This document shows positions 13,982-22,319 of a DNA stretch of 64,000 nucleotides, in pieces. A model generated the notes under the pieces. The model was not told where the DNA came from. It made no database searches and was given only the letters and a program-made list of their open reading frames with translations. Source of the stretch: Flexibacter flexilis DSM 6793 (GTDB taxonomy: Bacteria > Bacteroidota > Bacteroidia > Cytophagales > Flexibacteraceae); NCBI RefSeq assembly GCF_900112255.1, contig NZ_FOLE01000011.1, forward strand, positions 1 through 64,000. Direction: 5' to 3'. The position numbers and the translations under genes were made by a program. The number at the start of each line of letters is the position of its first letter. The first letter of the stretch is position 1.

Positions 13982-14137
13982 CTAATATAGTGGATTTGCT
14001 TTTATTTCCTTTCGATTAATTTTGCCGACTGCCGTTAGTGCCAACCTATGCGCCAACACGATTTGGGCAGGCATCTGATAGCGTGTCATTTTGCTTGCTA
14101 GCCATTGCCGCAACTGTTCGGTACTCAGTGTTTGGCT
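13982..14137 (-). pseudogene. C-terminal remnant of an AMP-forming acyl-CoA synthetase
   Basis: The minus strand reads about 51 residues ending in YQMPAQIVLAHRLALTA then VGKINRKEI and a stop. That is the usual end of the AMP-binding superfamily, including the GK(I/V) motif with the catalytic lysine. The frame opens right after an in-frame TAA at 14138-14140, with no start codon and no trace of the large N-terminal domain upstream. It is therefore best read as the decayed tail of a deleted ligase gene. Confidence 0.6.
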
Positions 14138-14636
14138 TTAGCATGACTAGTCAAAAGCAGTGTTTCGAGAAGCGAGTAGGGCATAGGGCAACATTGGTAG
14201 TCATGAGATCAATGATGTTATTAAGGTTGTTTTTTTAAATAAAACAATAATTATCTATCCATTCTTAATGTATGTTTTTATTTGAATTTCAGCCGAACTA
14301 TTAAGTAGATTTCACCTATTTGCCTGCAAAATTATTGTTTTTATAATTATCTTTGTATAGTTATTTTTGTCTATTAGTTGCTAATGTTGGAGGTGTCCAG
14401 CATATGCTATTTGGGTGTTATCATTGGCACTATTGATAATCATTTTCACGTTTGTGAGCACCTAATATAAATTTTATACGACAAAAATATACTTAATTGA
14501 ATATTTATTTACCTTATATTGATAATGAGTATATAAGTGAAATAAATATTTGTTGCTAAATTCCTCCTGCCTACTCTGCCCAATACTTTATTGTTTTAAA
14601 AAAAACGGTTGCATCACACATTAAAATTTATTGGCT
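14138..14636. other. AT-rich intergenic region, no gene seen
   Basis: About 500 bases, strongly AT-rich, between the ligase remnant and the secreted protein gene. I see no convincing ORF, RNA or strong hairpin. The promoter for the gene at 14637 should lie near the right end, but no clear TAnnTTTG is visible. Confidence 0.5.
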
Positions 14637-15617
14637 ATGCGTATTTCGCTTTTTACACAATTGTTTTGTATAGTGCTTATTTTATTTGTTCCCACGTTAG
14701 TTCTGGCAGCTACTTGTACCTCTAATGGAAGTGGAAACTGGACTAATCCTCTTAATTGGTCGTGTGGACGTATTCCTATTGGCGGAGATATTATCATCAT
14801 TCAAGCAGGCCATGTGGTGAACGTAGATGCACAAATTACGATTGTTGGTTCTCCTGTTCGGATTGAAAATTATGGAGAATTACATTTTGTGAATGGAAGG
14901 AAATTGAATTTGCCCGCAGGTTCTGGGGTAATTATGAATTCGCCAAGTACAATTACTAAAAGTACAGGTGGTGGAAGCAGTACCTTAATTAGTATAGGAG
15001 GCACTGATGTATGGACGGCGGCAGATGGTAATGTAATTTGTCCTAACAACTGTAATGGATTTGGAAATCAAAATGTTTTGCCTGTTACCTTGCTTTATTT
15101 GAAATCAGTAATAGCCAAATCAGGCGTTACGCTGCTTTGGGCTACGGCTTCAGAAACCAACAATAGTCATTTCATGGTAGAACGCTCAGGTGACGGCCAA
15201 ACTTATAAGGCCATTGCAGAAGTAAAAGGTATGGGCAATAGCAATAGCACAACATCGTACACATATACTGACCACGAACAAAATAATGGTATCGTTTATT
15301 ATCGTTTGGCGCAATATGACTATGATGGTAAGCTGACTTACAGCCGCGCCGTAGCTACACATCAATCACTTTCACAAGCCTTGTCTGTGTCCTTTTCTGC
15401 AGAAGGAACAGCGACTTTGGTAGCGACTGAAACGCCATTGTCAGAGGTAGAATTATTCTACACAGATGCCATGGGACGTAGTGTTTACCAAACCAATTTA
15501 GCGGTAAATACAGGAAGTGTAAGCAGTGTTGCGCCGCCAGCCTTATCGCAAGGCGTTTATTTGGTGCAAGTACGCGCTGCCAACGAAACCAATACTTACA
15601 GAGTTTTTGTACGATAA
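14637..15617 (+). CDS. secreted T9SS cargo protein with G8-like segment and type A sorting domain
   Basis: 326 residues from the ATG at 14637; the frame can also start at a TTG two codons earlier. A signal peptide ends near residue 22 (LFVPTLVLA). Residues about 25-130 contain GSGNWTNPLNWSCGRIP and beta-rich repeats like the G8/beta-helix segments of secreted Bacteroidota proteins. Residues about 150-240 form an FN3-like unit starting LPVTLLYLKS and containing LLWATASETNN, and the last 75 residues form a type A sorting domain ending GVYLVQVRAANE...YRVFVR. The protein should cross the outer membrane by T9SS. It shares its FN3-like and sorting parts with the 1027-residue protein at 16324. Confidence 0.85.
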   Translation: MRISLFTQLFCIVLILFVPTLVLAATCTSNGSGNWTNPLNWSCGRIPIGGDIIIIQAGHVVNVDAQITIVGSPVRIENYGELHFVNGRKLNLPAGSGVIMNSPSTITKSTGGGSSTLISIGGTDVWTAADGNVICPNNCNGFGNQNVLPVTLLYLKSVIAKSGVTLLWATASETNNSHFMVERSGDGQTYKAIAEVKGMGNSNSTTSYTYTDHEQNNGIVYYRLAQYDYDGKLTYSRAVATHQSLSQALSVSFSAEGTATLVATETPLSEVELFYTDAMGRSVYQTNLAVNTGSVSSVAPPALSQGVYLVQVRAANETNTYRVFVR

Positions 15618-15635
15618 TACATTTTTAGTGTATTA
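15615..15635 (+). terminator. hairpin overlapping the stop of the secreted protein
   Basis: TAATACA (15615-15621) pairs with TGTATTA (15629-15635) around a seven-base loop; the first base is the stop codon itself. AT-only stem, so weak alone, but it abuts the large palindrome at 15638. Confidence 0.45.
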
Positions 15636-15637
15636 CC

Positions 15638-15686
15638 GTCATGGCTGCTATTCTTTGTTCTTAGAACAAAGAATAGCAGCCATGAC
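15638..15686. repeat. perfect 24-bp inverted repeat with one-base spacer
   Basis: Bases 15638-15661 are exactly complementary, inverted, to 15663-15686, leaving only T15662 unpaired. It sits between the convergent genes ending at 15617 and 15907 and can end transcripts from both, though it is far longer than usual. A T4 run follows on the plus strand. Confidence 0.9.
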
Positions 15687-15906
15687 TTTTCAAATAAAAA
15701 CGATTGTGCTAAAGAATAAAATTTAGTGATTCGCAGACGGTGGTGGGTTCGTTGCAACCAGTAAATAGCATTGGTCAGCAACGTAGAAGCTGTACACACG
15801 GACAAAATGCCCAAATTTGGACTCTTTTGCTCATCACAATAAATATTTTGGCGGAAGGGTTTCTGTGTGTAAATTGATGGGATTTTTTTGCCTTGTGAAG
15901 GCATAA

Positions 15907-16233
15907 TTACCTTTTTGACTTTTGGGCATATTGGTTAAACTCCAAACAAAGATTTACCCAATATTGGAGCTGATTTTCCTGCCTAAGAATTTGCTCGTTT
16001 ACATAAATATAGCCTTTGTACGTGCGGCCATTGGAGTGCATGAGGCGGCAGCCGTGCTGCTCGGCGGCTTCTTCCTGCAAAGCAGGGTCAAGACGGCAAA
16101 GAATTTCATTTTCGTAGGCACACACGCACAGTTTGTCATTGACCATAAAAGCCAAGCCGCCAAACATTTGTTTTTCGGTTACATTGGGCACATCGGCAAG
16201 CATTGCCCTGACACGGTCGGGAAGAAATGGCAT
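15907..16233 (-). CDS. TfoX N-terminal domain protein
   Basis: 108 residues from the ATG at 16231-16233. The frame is open to 16278, but that part lies inside a terminator hairpin. The core ADVPNVTEKQMFGGLAFMVN followed by KLCVCAYENEILCRLDP and GRTYKGYIYV is typical of the TfoX/Sxy N-terminal domain. In Gammaproteobacteria TfoX controls competence, but stand-alone N-domain proteins are widespread in Bacteroidota with unknown role. The C-terminal TfoX domain is absent, so no competence function should be assumed. Confidence 0.85.
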   Translation of the reverse strand: MPFLPDRVRAMLADVPNVTEKQMFGGLAFMVNDKLCVCAYENEILCRLDPALQEEAAEQHGCRLMHSNGRTYKGYIYVNEQILRQENQLQYWVNLCLEFNQYAQKSKR

Positions 16234-16265
16234 AAGAGTTACGTTTATTTGTTCCCCAAAATACA

Positions 16266-16303
16266 AAAATCCTCTCACAGCCCGAAAGCCATAAGAGGAT
16301 TTT
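16266..16303 (-). terminator. terminator of the 1027-residue protein gene
   Basis: AAAATCCTCT (16266-16275) pairs with AGAGGATTTT (16294-16303), loop 18 bases. On the minus strand it follows the stop at 16324 and precedes the TfoX-type gene. Confidence 0.7.
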
Positions 16304-16323
16304 GCTATTCAAAATAATAAAAT

Positions 16324-19300
16324 TTACTCAATAATAATTTTTTCGGTTCTTGCTTCTCCCTGATGGTTGAAATGCAAGAAATACACACCCTTAGGCCAAT
16401 GACTTGCCTCTATTTGACCCGAAACGCCTTGCCAAACAATTTGACCCAACGTATTGGTAATATGTGCTTCAGTATTTGCGTCTGCGTTGCCTACTTGGAA
16501 TGTAAACAAACCTTTAGCAGGGTTCGGATAAATATTTACGGGCTCTTTTGTGCCACTCACCCAGCGTGTAGCCGTATAGGAAATCTTCCCGTCGTTGTCG
16601 GTTTGGCGCAGACGATAATAAGCCGCTTGTGAGTTGCGCAGTGTGTAGCTATATTCTTTGGTTTGGCGGCTGTTGCCTGCACCTTCCACAAATCCGATGT
16701 GCTGGAAAATGTTTCCGTCAAAACTTTGCTCAATACCAAATCCTTTGTTGTGAGTTTCGGAAGCTGTAGCCCACGTAAGTTGAATTAAGTCAGTGTTTTT
16801 ACGTAAAGCCGAAAAGCGCGAAAGCGTAACAGGCAAAAGACTTTGGTCGCCAACCGTCCAAGGAGAAAAGGCCGTTACGCCAGTCAGTGTTACGTAATCT
16901 ACTGCCGCATCTGTCCAAACACCGCCTTTATCTTCCCACATGCTCAAGCCATCATAACGATATAAATGCAAGTTGCTGCTGGCCGAAAGTGAACCTAATT
17001 CCGTAGTAGCAAATTCTATTTTCATGGTAGAATTAGAAGGCGTACCCGTTATTTCATATACTTTATTGATAGAACCAGTTGGTGCATAATGGTAACGGTC
17101 TATACTTACCGTACCTGCATCAGTGAGCGAAATGCCCAAACCTGCCACTTCTGTAAGTGTTCCGTCCGTACTACGGCTGCTGGCACGCACATAACCGCCT
17201 TTGTTGGATTGGCTCAAGCCCGAAGTATTATCTACTACCAAATAGTTGCTAGCACGATTTTCTGATAATAGGCCTGTAGTGGACAAATCAAGGTTATAGC
17301 TATTGAGATCTAAACTGCCTGCCGTGAGCAATGCCGAGTTGGCAACCGTAATGCTGTTACTAAGTTTAGCACCTGCACTATTGTTCACTGTAAAATTAGC
17401 GGCAGAAATGCCCGTTGGGTTGTTTATTGTTTGTAACGAAGTACCATTAAACTCATAACTTGCGCCAGCAGTAAACGTATTAGTGCCTGTCATGGCTACC
17501 GCTCCAATACCATTTGCGTGTGCTGTTTTTAATGTTGCACCTGCGCCAAGCGTAAAGTTAGCATCTCCAGCTAATCCATAAGTTCCCATCTCAAAAGTAC
17601 CGCTACTGACAGTAAAGTTACTTGTTACGCCATTGTTGTTAATCGTTTTATTAGCACCTAACGTAAGTGTAGTTGCAGTGCTGTTCATACCTGCCGTTGC
17701 CAAATTAATAGTTCCAGTACCCGTTAGATATGCCGTAGTACCTGTAATAAGTAATGCGCCAGAAGAAGTTGCTTGTGTGAGAGTACCTGCATTATTAATT
17801 CCATTACGGAATGTTTTGGCTGCACTATTGGCCAAAGTAATCGACCCTGTAGAAGCAACTTCCAATAATCCATTAATTACAGTCGCGTTTCCAGCTCCAA
17901 CGTTGCCCGCATTCTGCGATACCCTAAAAACAGGAATATCAGAAGTATTAGAAGTAGAAAAATAAGTGATGCCGTTAGAACTAAATTGCGAAGCAGTATT
18001 CCAATCAAAAATCCCACCGTCGGCATAGACTACTTTCGTATTGGTCGAAGTTCCTGCTAATTTTTGGGCAATATTACTTCCACCTCCTGACGTATAACGC
18101 ACAATACCACCTGTATTTACAATAACAGTTCCTGTAAAAGTAATATTATCTACATTAGAGCCAGCTACTTCTACTATACCGCCGCTATTAACCGTTAGAT
18201 CTGTGCCTGCGCCGTTTGCAATCGTAATCGTATTGGCGTTTGCATTCAATGTAAGTGTTCCCTCTACAGAGAGTTGGTCGAATGAAGTTGCTGCGGTAAT
18301 AGAAATATTATGCCCCGATTGAATGGTAATCGTGTTAGCCGCAGAAGTAGGGGCTAAAGTAGCTGTAATCCAGCTTATACCGTCCGCAGAGCTTTCCCAG
18401 TTGCTCGCGGTAGCCCAAGTGCCTGTTTGTCGGCTACGGAAATAGTCGGTTGTATTGCTGTTACAAGCTCCATTTTGTGTAATGGTAAATGCAGCACTGG
18501 CCGTACCTGTAACCGCAGGATTAGAGGAAACTACACGTACTTTGTAGCCTGTTCCCGTAAGTGTACCTGCTGGAACACTAATAGTAATGTCTGGTACTGT
18601 GTTACTTGTGCTACTCACCGAAGCAGTTGCCAAAGGTGTAGCAAAACTACCCGAAGCATCCGAAAGTTGTGCTGTGTAAGTGTTACCACTCGTAAATGTA
18701 CCTGTTGACGTTACGCCTGTAACCGTGATATTTTGGACATCCGTACAATTGGCCAATGTTACGTTGCTTGGAGTGCTCGATGCTCCAATACTATTACTTC
18801 CTCCACAAAGTACAGCCGTCGAGAGGGAGTTGCGCGGCGAAGGTGTAGCTGTCGAAAAATCTGAAGAGTTATTGTTAGAATCTGTACAGCCATTCGCAGC
18901 CCTAAAAATGGCCGTCGTAACACTTGGTGCAGGAGCAACTGCGGTTTCGTAGCTATTGGCAGTACCAAATCCCACAAAATCAATTATTGTAGCACCTCCC
19001 ACAGGATTTGACCCAGAAAGTGCTGTAGTTGAATTTGTTAATGCTACTTTACCTGTAGTAGCATTTATATTGATGCTAGTGCTGGTAAAATCAGGAGAAG
19101 GTAATGCAGCTCCTGTTCCAGCATTTCCCAATTTTATTAAAAAATATCCTCCCGCTGGAATACTTCCAGAAAATGACCCTACTGTCCAACTCGTACCTGT
19201 TGCACTTGCATATTGTACTGCCCAGTTGGTAAGCGTGGCGGTTGTTGCGCCAGAATTATGCAGCTCTACATAATCATTTTGATATGTTGCACCACCACTT

Positions 19301-19407
19301 CCGCCGCCGCCATATACTTGGCTAATCACTACTTGGGCTTGAGTTTGGGCAGAGGCAAGCAAGGCCAACAACCCGAAAAAGATGTTGCGTAATTTTTGTG
19401 AGAACAT
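16324..19407 (-). CDS. large secreted T9SS protein with lamin-tail domain and beta-helix repeats
   Basis: 1027 residues. Signal peptide 1-24 (ending QTQA). Residues about 25-150 match a lamin-tail domain: VVISQVYGGGGSGG, then NDYVELHNSG, then IPAGGYFLIKLG. Residues about 200-310 look Ig-like. Residues about 320-800 are low-complexity Thr/Asn/Gly-rich beta repeats starting with TWATASNWES, as in G8 or beta-helix proteins. Then follow an FN3-like unit (LPVTLSRFSAL, LTWATASETHN) and a type A sorting domain ending GVYFLHFNHQGEARTEKIIIE. It is expected on the cell surface or secreted, perhaps in adhesion or polymer binding. Its own promoter should lie in 19408-19570. Confidence 0.88.
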   Translation of the reverse strand: MFSQKLRNIFFGLLALLASAQTQAQVVISQVYGGGGSGGATYQNDYVELHNSGATTATLTNWAVQYASATGTSWTVGSFSGSIPAGGYFLIKLGNAGTGAALPSPDFTSTSININATTGKVALTNSTTALSGSNPVGGATIIDFVGFGTANSYETAVAPAPSVTTAIFRAANGCTDSNNNSSDFSTATPSPRNSLSTAVLCGGSNSIGASSTPSNVTLANCTDVQNITVTGVTSTGTFTSGNTYTAQLSDASGSFATPLATASVSSTSNTVPDITISVPAGTLTGTGYKVRVVSSNPAVTGTASAAFTITQNGACNSNTTDYFRSRQTGTWATASNWESSADGISWITATLAPTSAANTITIQSGHNISITAATSFDQLSVEGTLTLNANANTITIANGAGTDLTVNSGGIVEVAGSNVDNITFTGTVIVNTGGIVRYTSGGGSNIAQKLAGTSTNTKVVYADGGIFDWNTASQFSSNGITYFSTSNTSDIPVFRVSQNAGNVGAGNATVINGLLEVASTGSITLANSAAKTFRNGINNAGTLTQATSSGALLITGTTAYLTGTGTINLATAGMNSTATTLTLGANKTINNNGVTSNFTVSSGTFEMGTYGLAGDANFTLGAGATLKTAHANGIGAVAMTGTNTFTAGASYEFNGTSLQTINNPTGISAANFTVNNSAGAKLSNSITVANSALLTAGSLDLNSYNLDLSTTGLLSENRASNYLVVDNTSGLSQSNKGGYVRASSRSTDGTLTEVAGLGISLTDAGTVSIDRYHYAPTGSINKVYEITGTPSNSTMKIEFATTELGSLSASSNLHLYRYDGLSMWEDKGGVWTDAAVDYVTLTGVTAFSPWTVGDQSLLPVTLSRFSALRKNTDLIQLTWATASETHNKGFGIEQSFDGNIFQHIGFVEGAGNSRQTKEYSYTLRNSQAAYYRLRQTDNDGKISYTATRWVSGTKEPVNIYPNPAKGLFTFQVGNADANTEAHITNTLGQIVWQGVSGQIEASHWPKGVYFLHFNHQGEARTEKIIIE

Positions 19408-19575
19408 GGATATAAGTTTTAAGTAAAATGCTTTATAAGCATTTTATTGTTAATAATGTTATGAAAATAATAGTATTAAAACAATATTGATTGTATAGAG
19501 ACAGAAGGCACCAAAAATGGCCGTGAATATAGTAAATAATAATTACTTAATCTTCATGACACATTTTCATAAAAC

Positions 19576-19619
19576 AAAAGTAAACCCTTGCAACAATTAA
19601 GCTACAAGGGTTTACTTTT
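19576..19619 (-). terminator. terminator of the oleate hydratase gene
   Basis: 15-bp perfect stem (AAAAGTAAACCCTTG / CAAGGGTTTACTTTT) with a 14-base loop, 28 bases past the stop at 19648 on the minus strand. Confidence 0.85.
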
Positions 19620-19647
19620 ATACTATGAGGTTAGGTAATAGATAAAA

Positions 19648-21243
19648 TTAATGGCGGTAGGCCGTATGTACGGCCTTGGCCAGCACATCAGGGCGTTTTT
19701 GGTAGGGCGTAACGGGGCAAACCTCTTTGTCCAGCCCCAAAAGCGTATAAACCGCCAAGCGTGCGGCACGCACCGAATACTCTTCCGTGAAAACCATATC
19801 GTCGGCGATTTCGACAAACTGACTAATCATGGCCAAATTCGTAGAACCAACTGGCACAACCGCAGGGCGATCGGCTTTGGCGCGTGGCTGAAACAGCGCA
19901 TCAATGTAAGGCAACATCACGGGTATAACATTAATTACACTTTCTTTGATTGCTTGCTCATGCTCTTGGAAATGCAAATGCCCAATCAGTTCGGTCAGGA
20001 TTTCTTCTCCCGTACAGTCTATCATGCGTTTTTTGACAAAATCGCCCACCTTGTCGGGATACAGGCCATAACCCCAAAAAACGGTTGTGTTGCTGCCCTG
20101 CGCCTTGAAGTGCGGTTGCGCGGCTACCACAATCGACATACGCCACGAAGAATCTTTGAACGTCATCAATGCGCCGCTACCAGGTTTGTTGCCCGAATAT
20201 TCCTCCAAAAGTTGTAGCATTTTATCACCCCAAAAAGTAGCCGTAAACGAATACCATTTGGTCTCGTCGGGTTTGCTGAAAAACGGCAACGGATTCCCCA
20301 AACGATTTGGCTTTTTGTCGGCTATTTTCTTCCACAACAAAAACGAAGGCGGATTTTCGGGCAAATAATGTGCTGGCGTTTTATAGTCGCCGTTGCTGGT
20401 ATTATCTGTAATACAGCCATTTGTAAAAAATACTAAATCCGTTTCGGCTACACGAATCACTTCGGTTTGGCCGTCGGCGTTTTGGCATTCTATGCCCGTT
20501 ACGGTGATGTTGTCGGTGTCGGCAAACTGCAAATCCGTAACCGTTTTGCGCAGCGAATAACCTACCTGATGTTTGTCTAAAAACGATTTGAGCGGCAAAA
20601 TCACCGATTCATATTGGTTGTACGGCGTGCGGGTTACGCCTTCGAGCGTGTCGATGCGCGAAAACTCCAAAATCATGCGGTGCATATAGCGTTTGAACTC
20701 AAACAGACTCGACCATTCTTGCCACGCAAACGTAGTTTGCCACATATACCAAAAATTGGTTGTGAAAAATTGTTCGCCGAACCAGTCGCGAATCGTCATG
20801 TTATCGAGCGTATTTTCGTCTGTGAAAAAGAGTTTGAGTAATTGAAGGCGGTCGTCATTACTAAAACCCATGTCGTGCGCGTGCAAAATGTTACTGTCTT
20901 TGTCGATGAGTCGGGCTTTGGCGTAAGTCGGGTTGGCGTGGTCGAATGCCAATATTTCATCTTTTACAGAAATATTCGGTATGTCCAGCGACGGAATACG
21001 GCTGGTTAAATCCCAAAAATTTTCATAGGTTTCTTCGTTGAGCATACGCCCGCCCCGACAAACAAAACCATCTTGTTTTTTGCCCGAACCGTCGTTGCTG
21101 CCGCCCAAAATCGGGAGAGCTTCGATAATGTGAATGTTTTCGCCTTTAAAGCCGCCCTCTTCGAGCAGATACACCGCACCCGCCAAAGAGGCCAAGCCGC
21201 CGCCAATAAAGTAGGCTTTTCTATTTTCGTTTGTTGAGCTCAT
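19648..21243 (-). CDS. ohyA: oleate hydratase (myosin-cross-reactive antigen family)
   Basis: 531 residues, normal for the family. FAD-dependent enzyme that adds water to the cis-9 double bond of unsaturated fatty acids, giving 10-hydroxy acids. The N-terminal FAD site GGGLASLAGA (14-23) is followed by an acidic strand end (IIEALPILGGSNDGSG) and CRGGRMLNEETYENFWDL, a hallmark stretch of this family. NPLPFFSKPDETKWYSFT is another family feature. Likely role is detoxification or modification of free fatty acids. The AraC-type gene upstream (21321) is on the same strand, 78 bases away, and may regulate it. Confidence 0.93.
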   Translation of the reverse strand: MSSTNENRKAYFIGGGLASLAGAVYLLEEGGFKGENIHIIEALPILGGSNDGSGKKQDGFVCRGGRMLNEETYENFWDLTSRIPSLDIPNISVKDEILAFDHANPTYAKARLIDKDSNILHAHDMGFSNDDRLQLLKLFFTDENTLDNMTIRDWFGEQFFTTNFWYMWQTTFAWQEWSSLFEFKRYMHRMILEFSRIDTLEGVTRTPYNQYESVILPLKSFLDKHQVGYSLRKTVTDLQFADTDNITVTGIECQNADGQTEVIRVAETDLVFFTNGCITDNTSNGDYKTPAHYLPENPPSFLLWKKIADKKPNRLGNPLPFFSKPDETKWYSFTATFWGDKMLQLLEEYSGNKPGSGALMTFKDSSWRMSIVVAAQPHFKAQGSNTTVFWGYGLYPDKVGDFVKKRMIDCTGEEILTELIGHLHFQEHEQAIKESVINVIPVMLPYIDALFQPRAKADRPAVVPVGSTNLAMISQFVEIADDMVFTEEYSVRAARLAVYTLLGLDKEVCPVTPYQKRPDVLAKAVHTAYRH

Positions 21244-21320
21244 ACGCTTTGTGTTGTTTTAGATAATAACAAAGGTACCCGACAGGCTCAAACTAATTGT
21301 TTGCCCAAATTCCGTAAAAT

Positions 21321-22193
21321 TTAGCGCAAAGTCGGTTGCTTTTCGCGGTACTGTTGCGGAGAATGCTGGGTGTGTTTTTTGAAAAAACGGCTAAACGTCG
21401 CCACCGAACTAAAGTTGAGTTCATAGGCAATGTCCGAAATGTTCAGGTGTTTTTTGTTCAATAAAAAACACGCTTCTTTCAGTAGGGCTTCGTCTATGAT
21501 TTGGCTGGGCGTTTTGCCTGCGTTTTTGCGTACAATTTCGATGAGATATTTACTTGAAATACAAAGTGTTTCGGCATAAAATAACACGTCTTTGTGGTGG
21601 CGTGCCTGCGTTTTGACCAGCTCCACAAACCGAAAATAAAGGTCTTTGGTTGCGCTTTTGGTCTGAAGTTGCTTTTGCGGCGACTGCTGAAATAGTTCTG
21701 CCGTTTCCAGCAACAAATAATAAATGATTGTCCGTACGATTTCGTCTTTGTAAACGCTGGTTTCTTGCGTTTTTTGCTCCAGATATTGCAAAAGTTTGAG
21801 GCATTTTTCGCTTTCGGTGGCGCGGCTCTCGATGAGGCTATACGAACGATTTTGTAACAAAAAAATATCTTCCAACACCAACGCATTGGGCATTAGGAAG
21901 TTTTTGTCAAAAAAAAGCAACTTCATGCGAAAATCTTTGCTGAAAGCCAAAAAATGAATAATCGTGGACGGGGCGGCCACCATCATTCCGTTTTGGCCGA
22001 TGCTACACAGGCGGTTATCAATTTCTACCTCTATTTGGCCTTGCGAGCAAATGCACAAAGAGTAATAGTCCATGCGAAACGGTGCGGCGGGAAAGTCGGT
22101 GAGCTGATTGCCCGTAGAAATATAATAGGGCTGCCGACACTCTACCCCAAAGTAAGAGAGCGTATCTTGTATTCGGTCGAAAGGTTGATTCAT
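21321..22193 (-). CDS. AraC-family transcriptional regulator
   Basis: 290 residues from the ATG at 22191-22193 (MNQPFDRIQ); the open frame extends to 22259, but the upstream part overlaps the hairpin at 22245-22293. The C-terminal 100 residues hold two HTH units: YAETLCISSKYLIEIVRK and the second ISDIAYELNFSSVATFSRFF, ending in HTQHSPQQYR, which is typical of AraC/XylS proteins. The N-terminal part resembles a cupin-type sensor (ICSQGQIEVEIDNRLCSIG). Next gene downstream is oleate hydratase, so fatty acid sensing is a reasonable guess. Confidence 0.88.
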   Translation of the reverse strand: MNQPFDRIQDTLSYFGVECRQPYYISTGNQLTDFPAAPFRMDYYSLCICSQGQIEVEIDNRLCSIGQNGMMVAAPSTIIHFLAFSKDFRMKLLFFDKNFLMPNALVLEDIFLLQNRSYSLIESRATESEKCLKLLQYLEQKTQETSVYKDEIVRTIIYYLLLETAELFQQSPQKQLQTKSATKDLYFRFVELVKTQARHHKDVLFYAETLCISSKYLIEIVRKNAGKTPSQIIDEALLKEACFLLNKKHLNISDIAYELNFSSVATFSRFFKKHTQHSPQQYREKQPTLR

Positions 22194-22244
22194 TAAAGCA
22201 GTGTTTTGAGAAAGCAATTTGTATTTAATTAATTTCTCAAAAGT

Positions 22245-22293
22245 AATACAGGAATACAAAACCTGCGTTCTGCGGGCTTTATATTCCTGTATT
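22245..22293 (-). terminator. hairpin between the GH30 and AraC genes
   Basis: AATACAGGAATA (22245-22256) pairs with TATTCCTGTATT (22282-22293). Inside, CCTGC and GCGGG can pair partly. On the minus strand it follows the GH30 stop at 22320. Confidence 0.6.
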
Positions 22294-22319
22294 TTGGGTA
22301 TTAAATTTTGATTAAAAGA

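Noticed and set aside
14038-14238. Plus-strand frame of 66 codons
   Set aside because: It is the complement of the acyl-CoA synthetase remnant and has no family resemblance.
15596-15904. Minus-strand frame of 102 codons starting two bases after the TfoX-type stop
   Set aside because: It reads straight through the 24-bp palindrome, has no recognisable composition or family, and lies in a terminator region between convergent genes.
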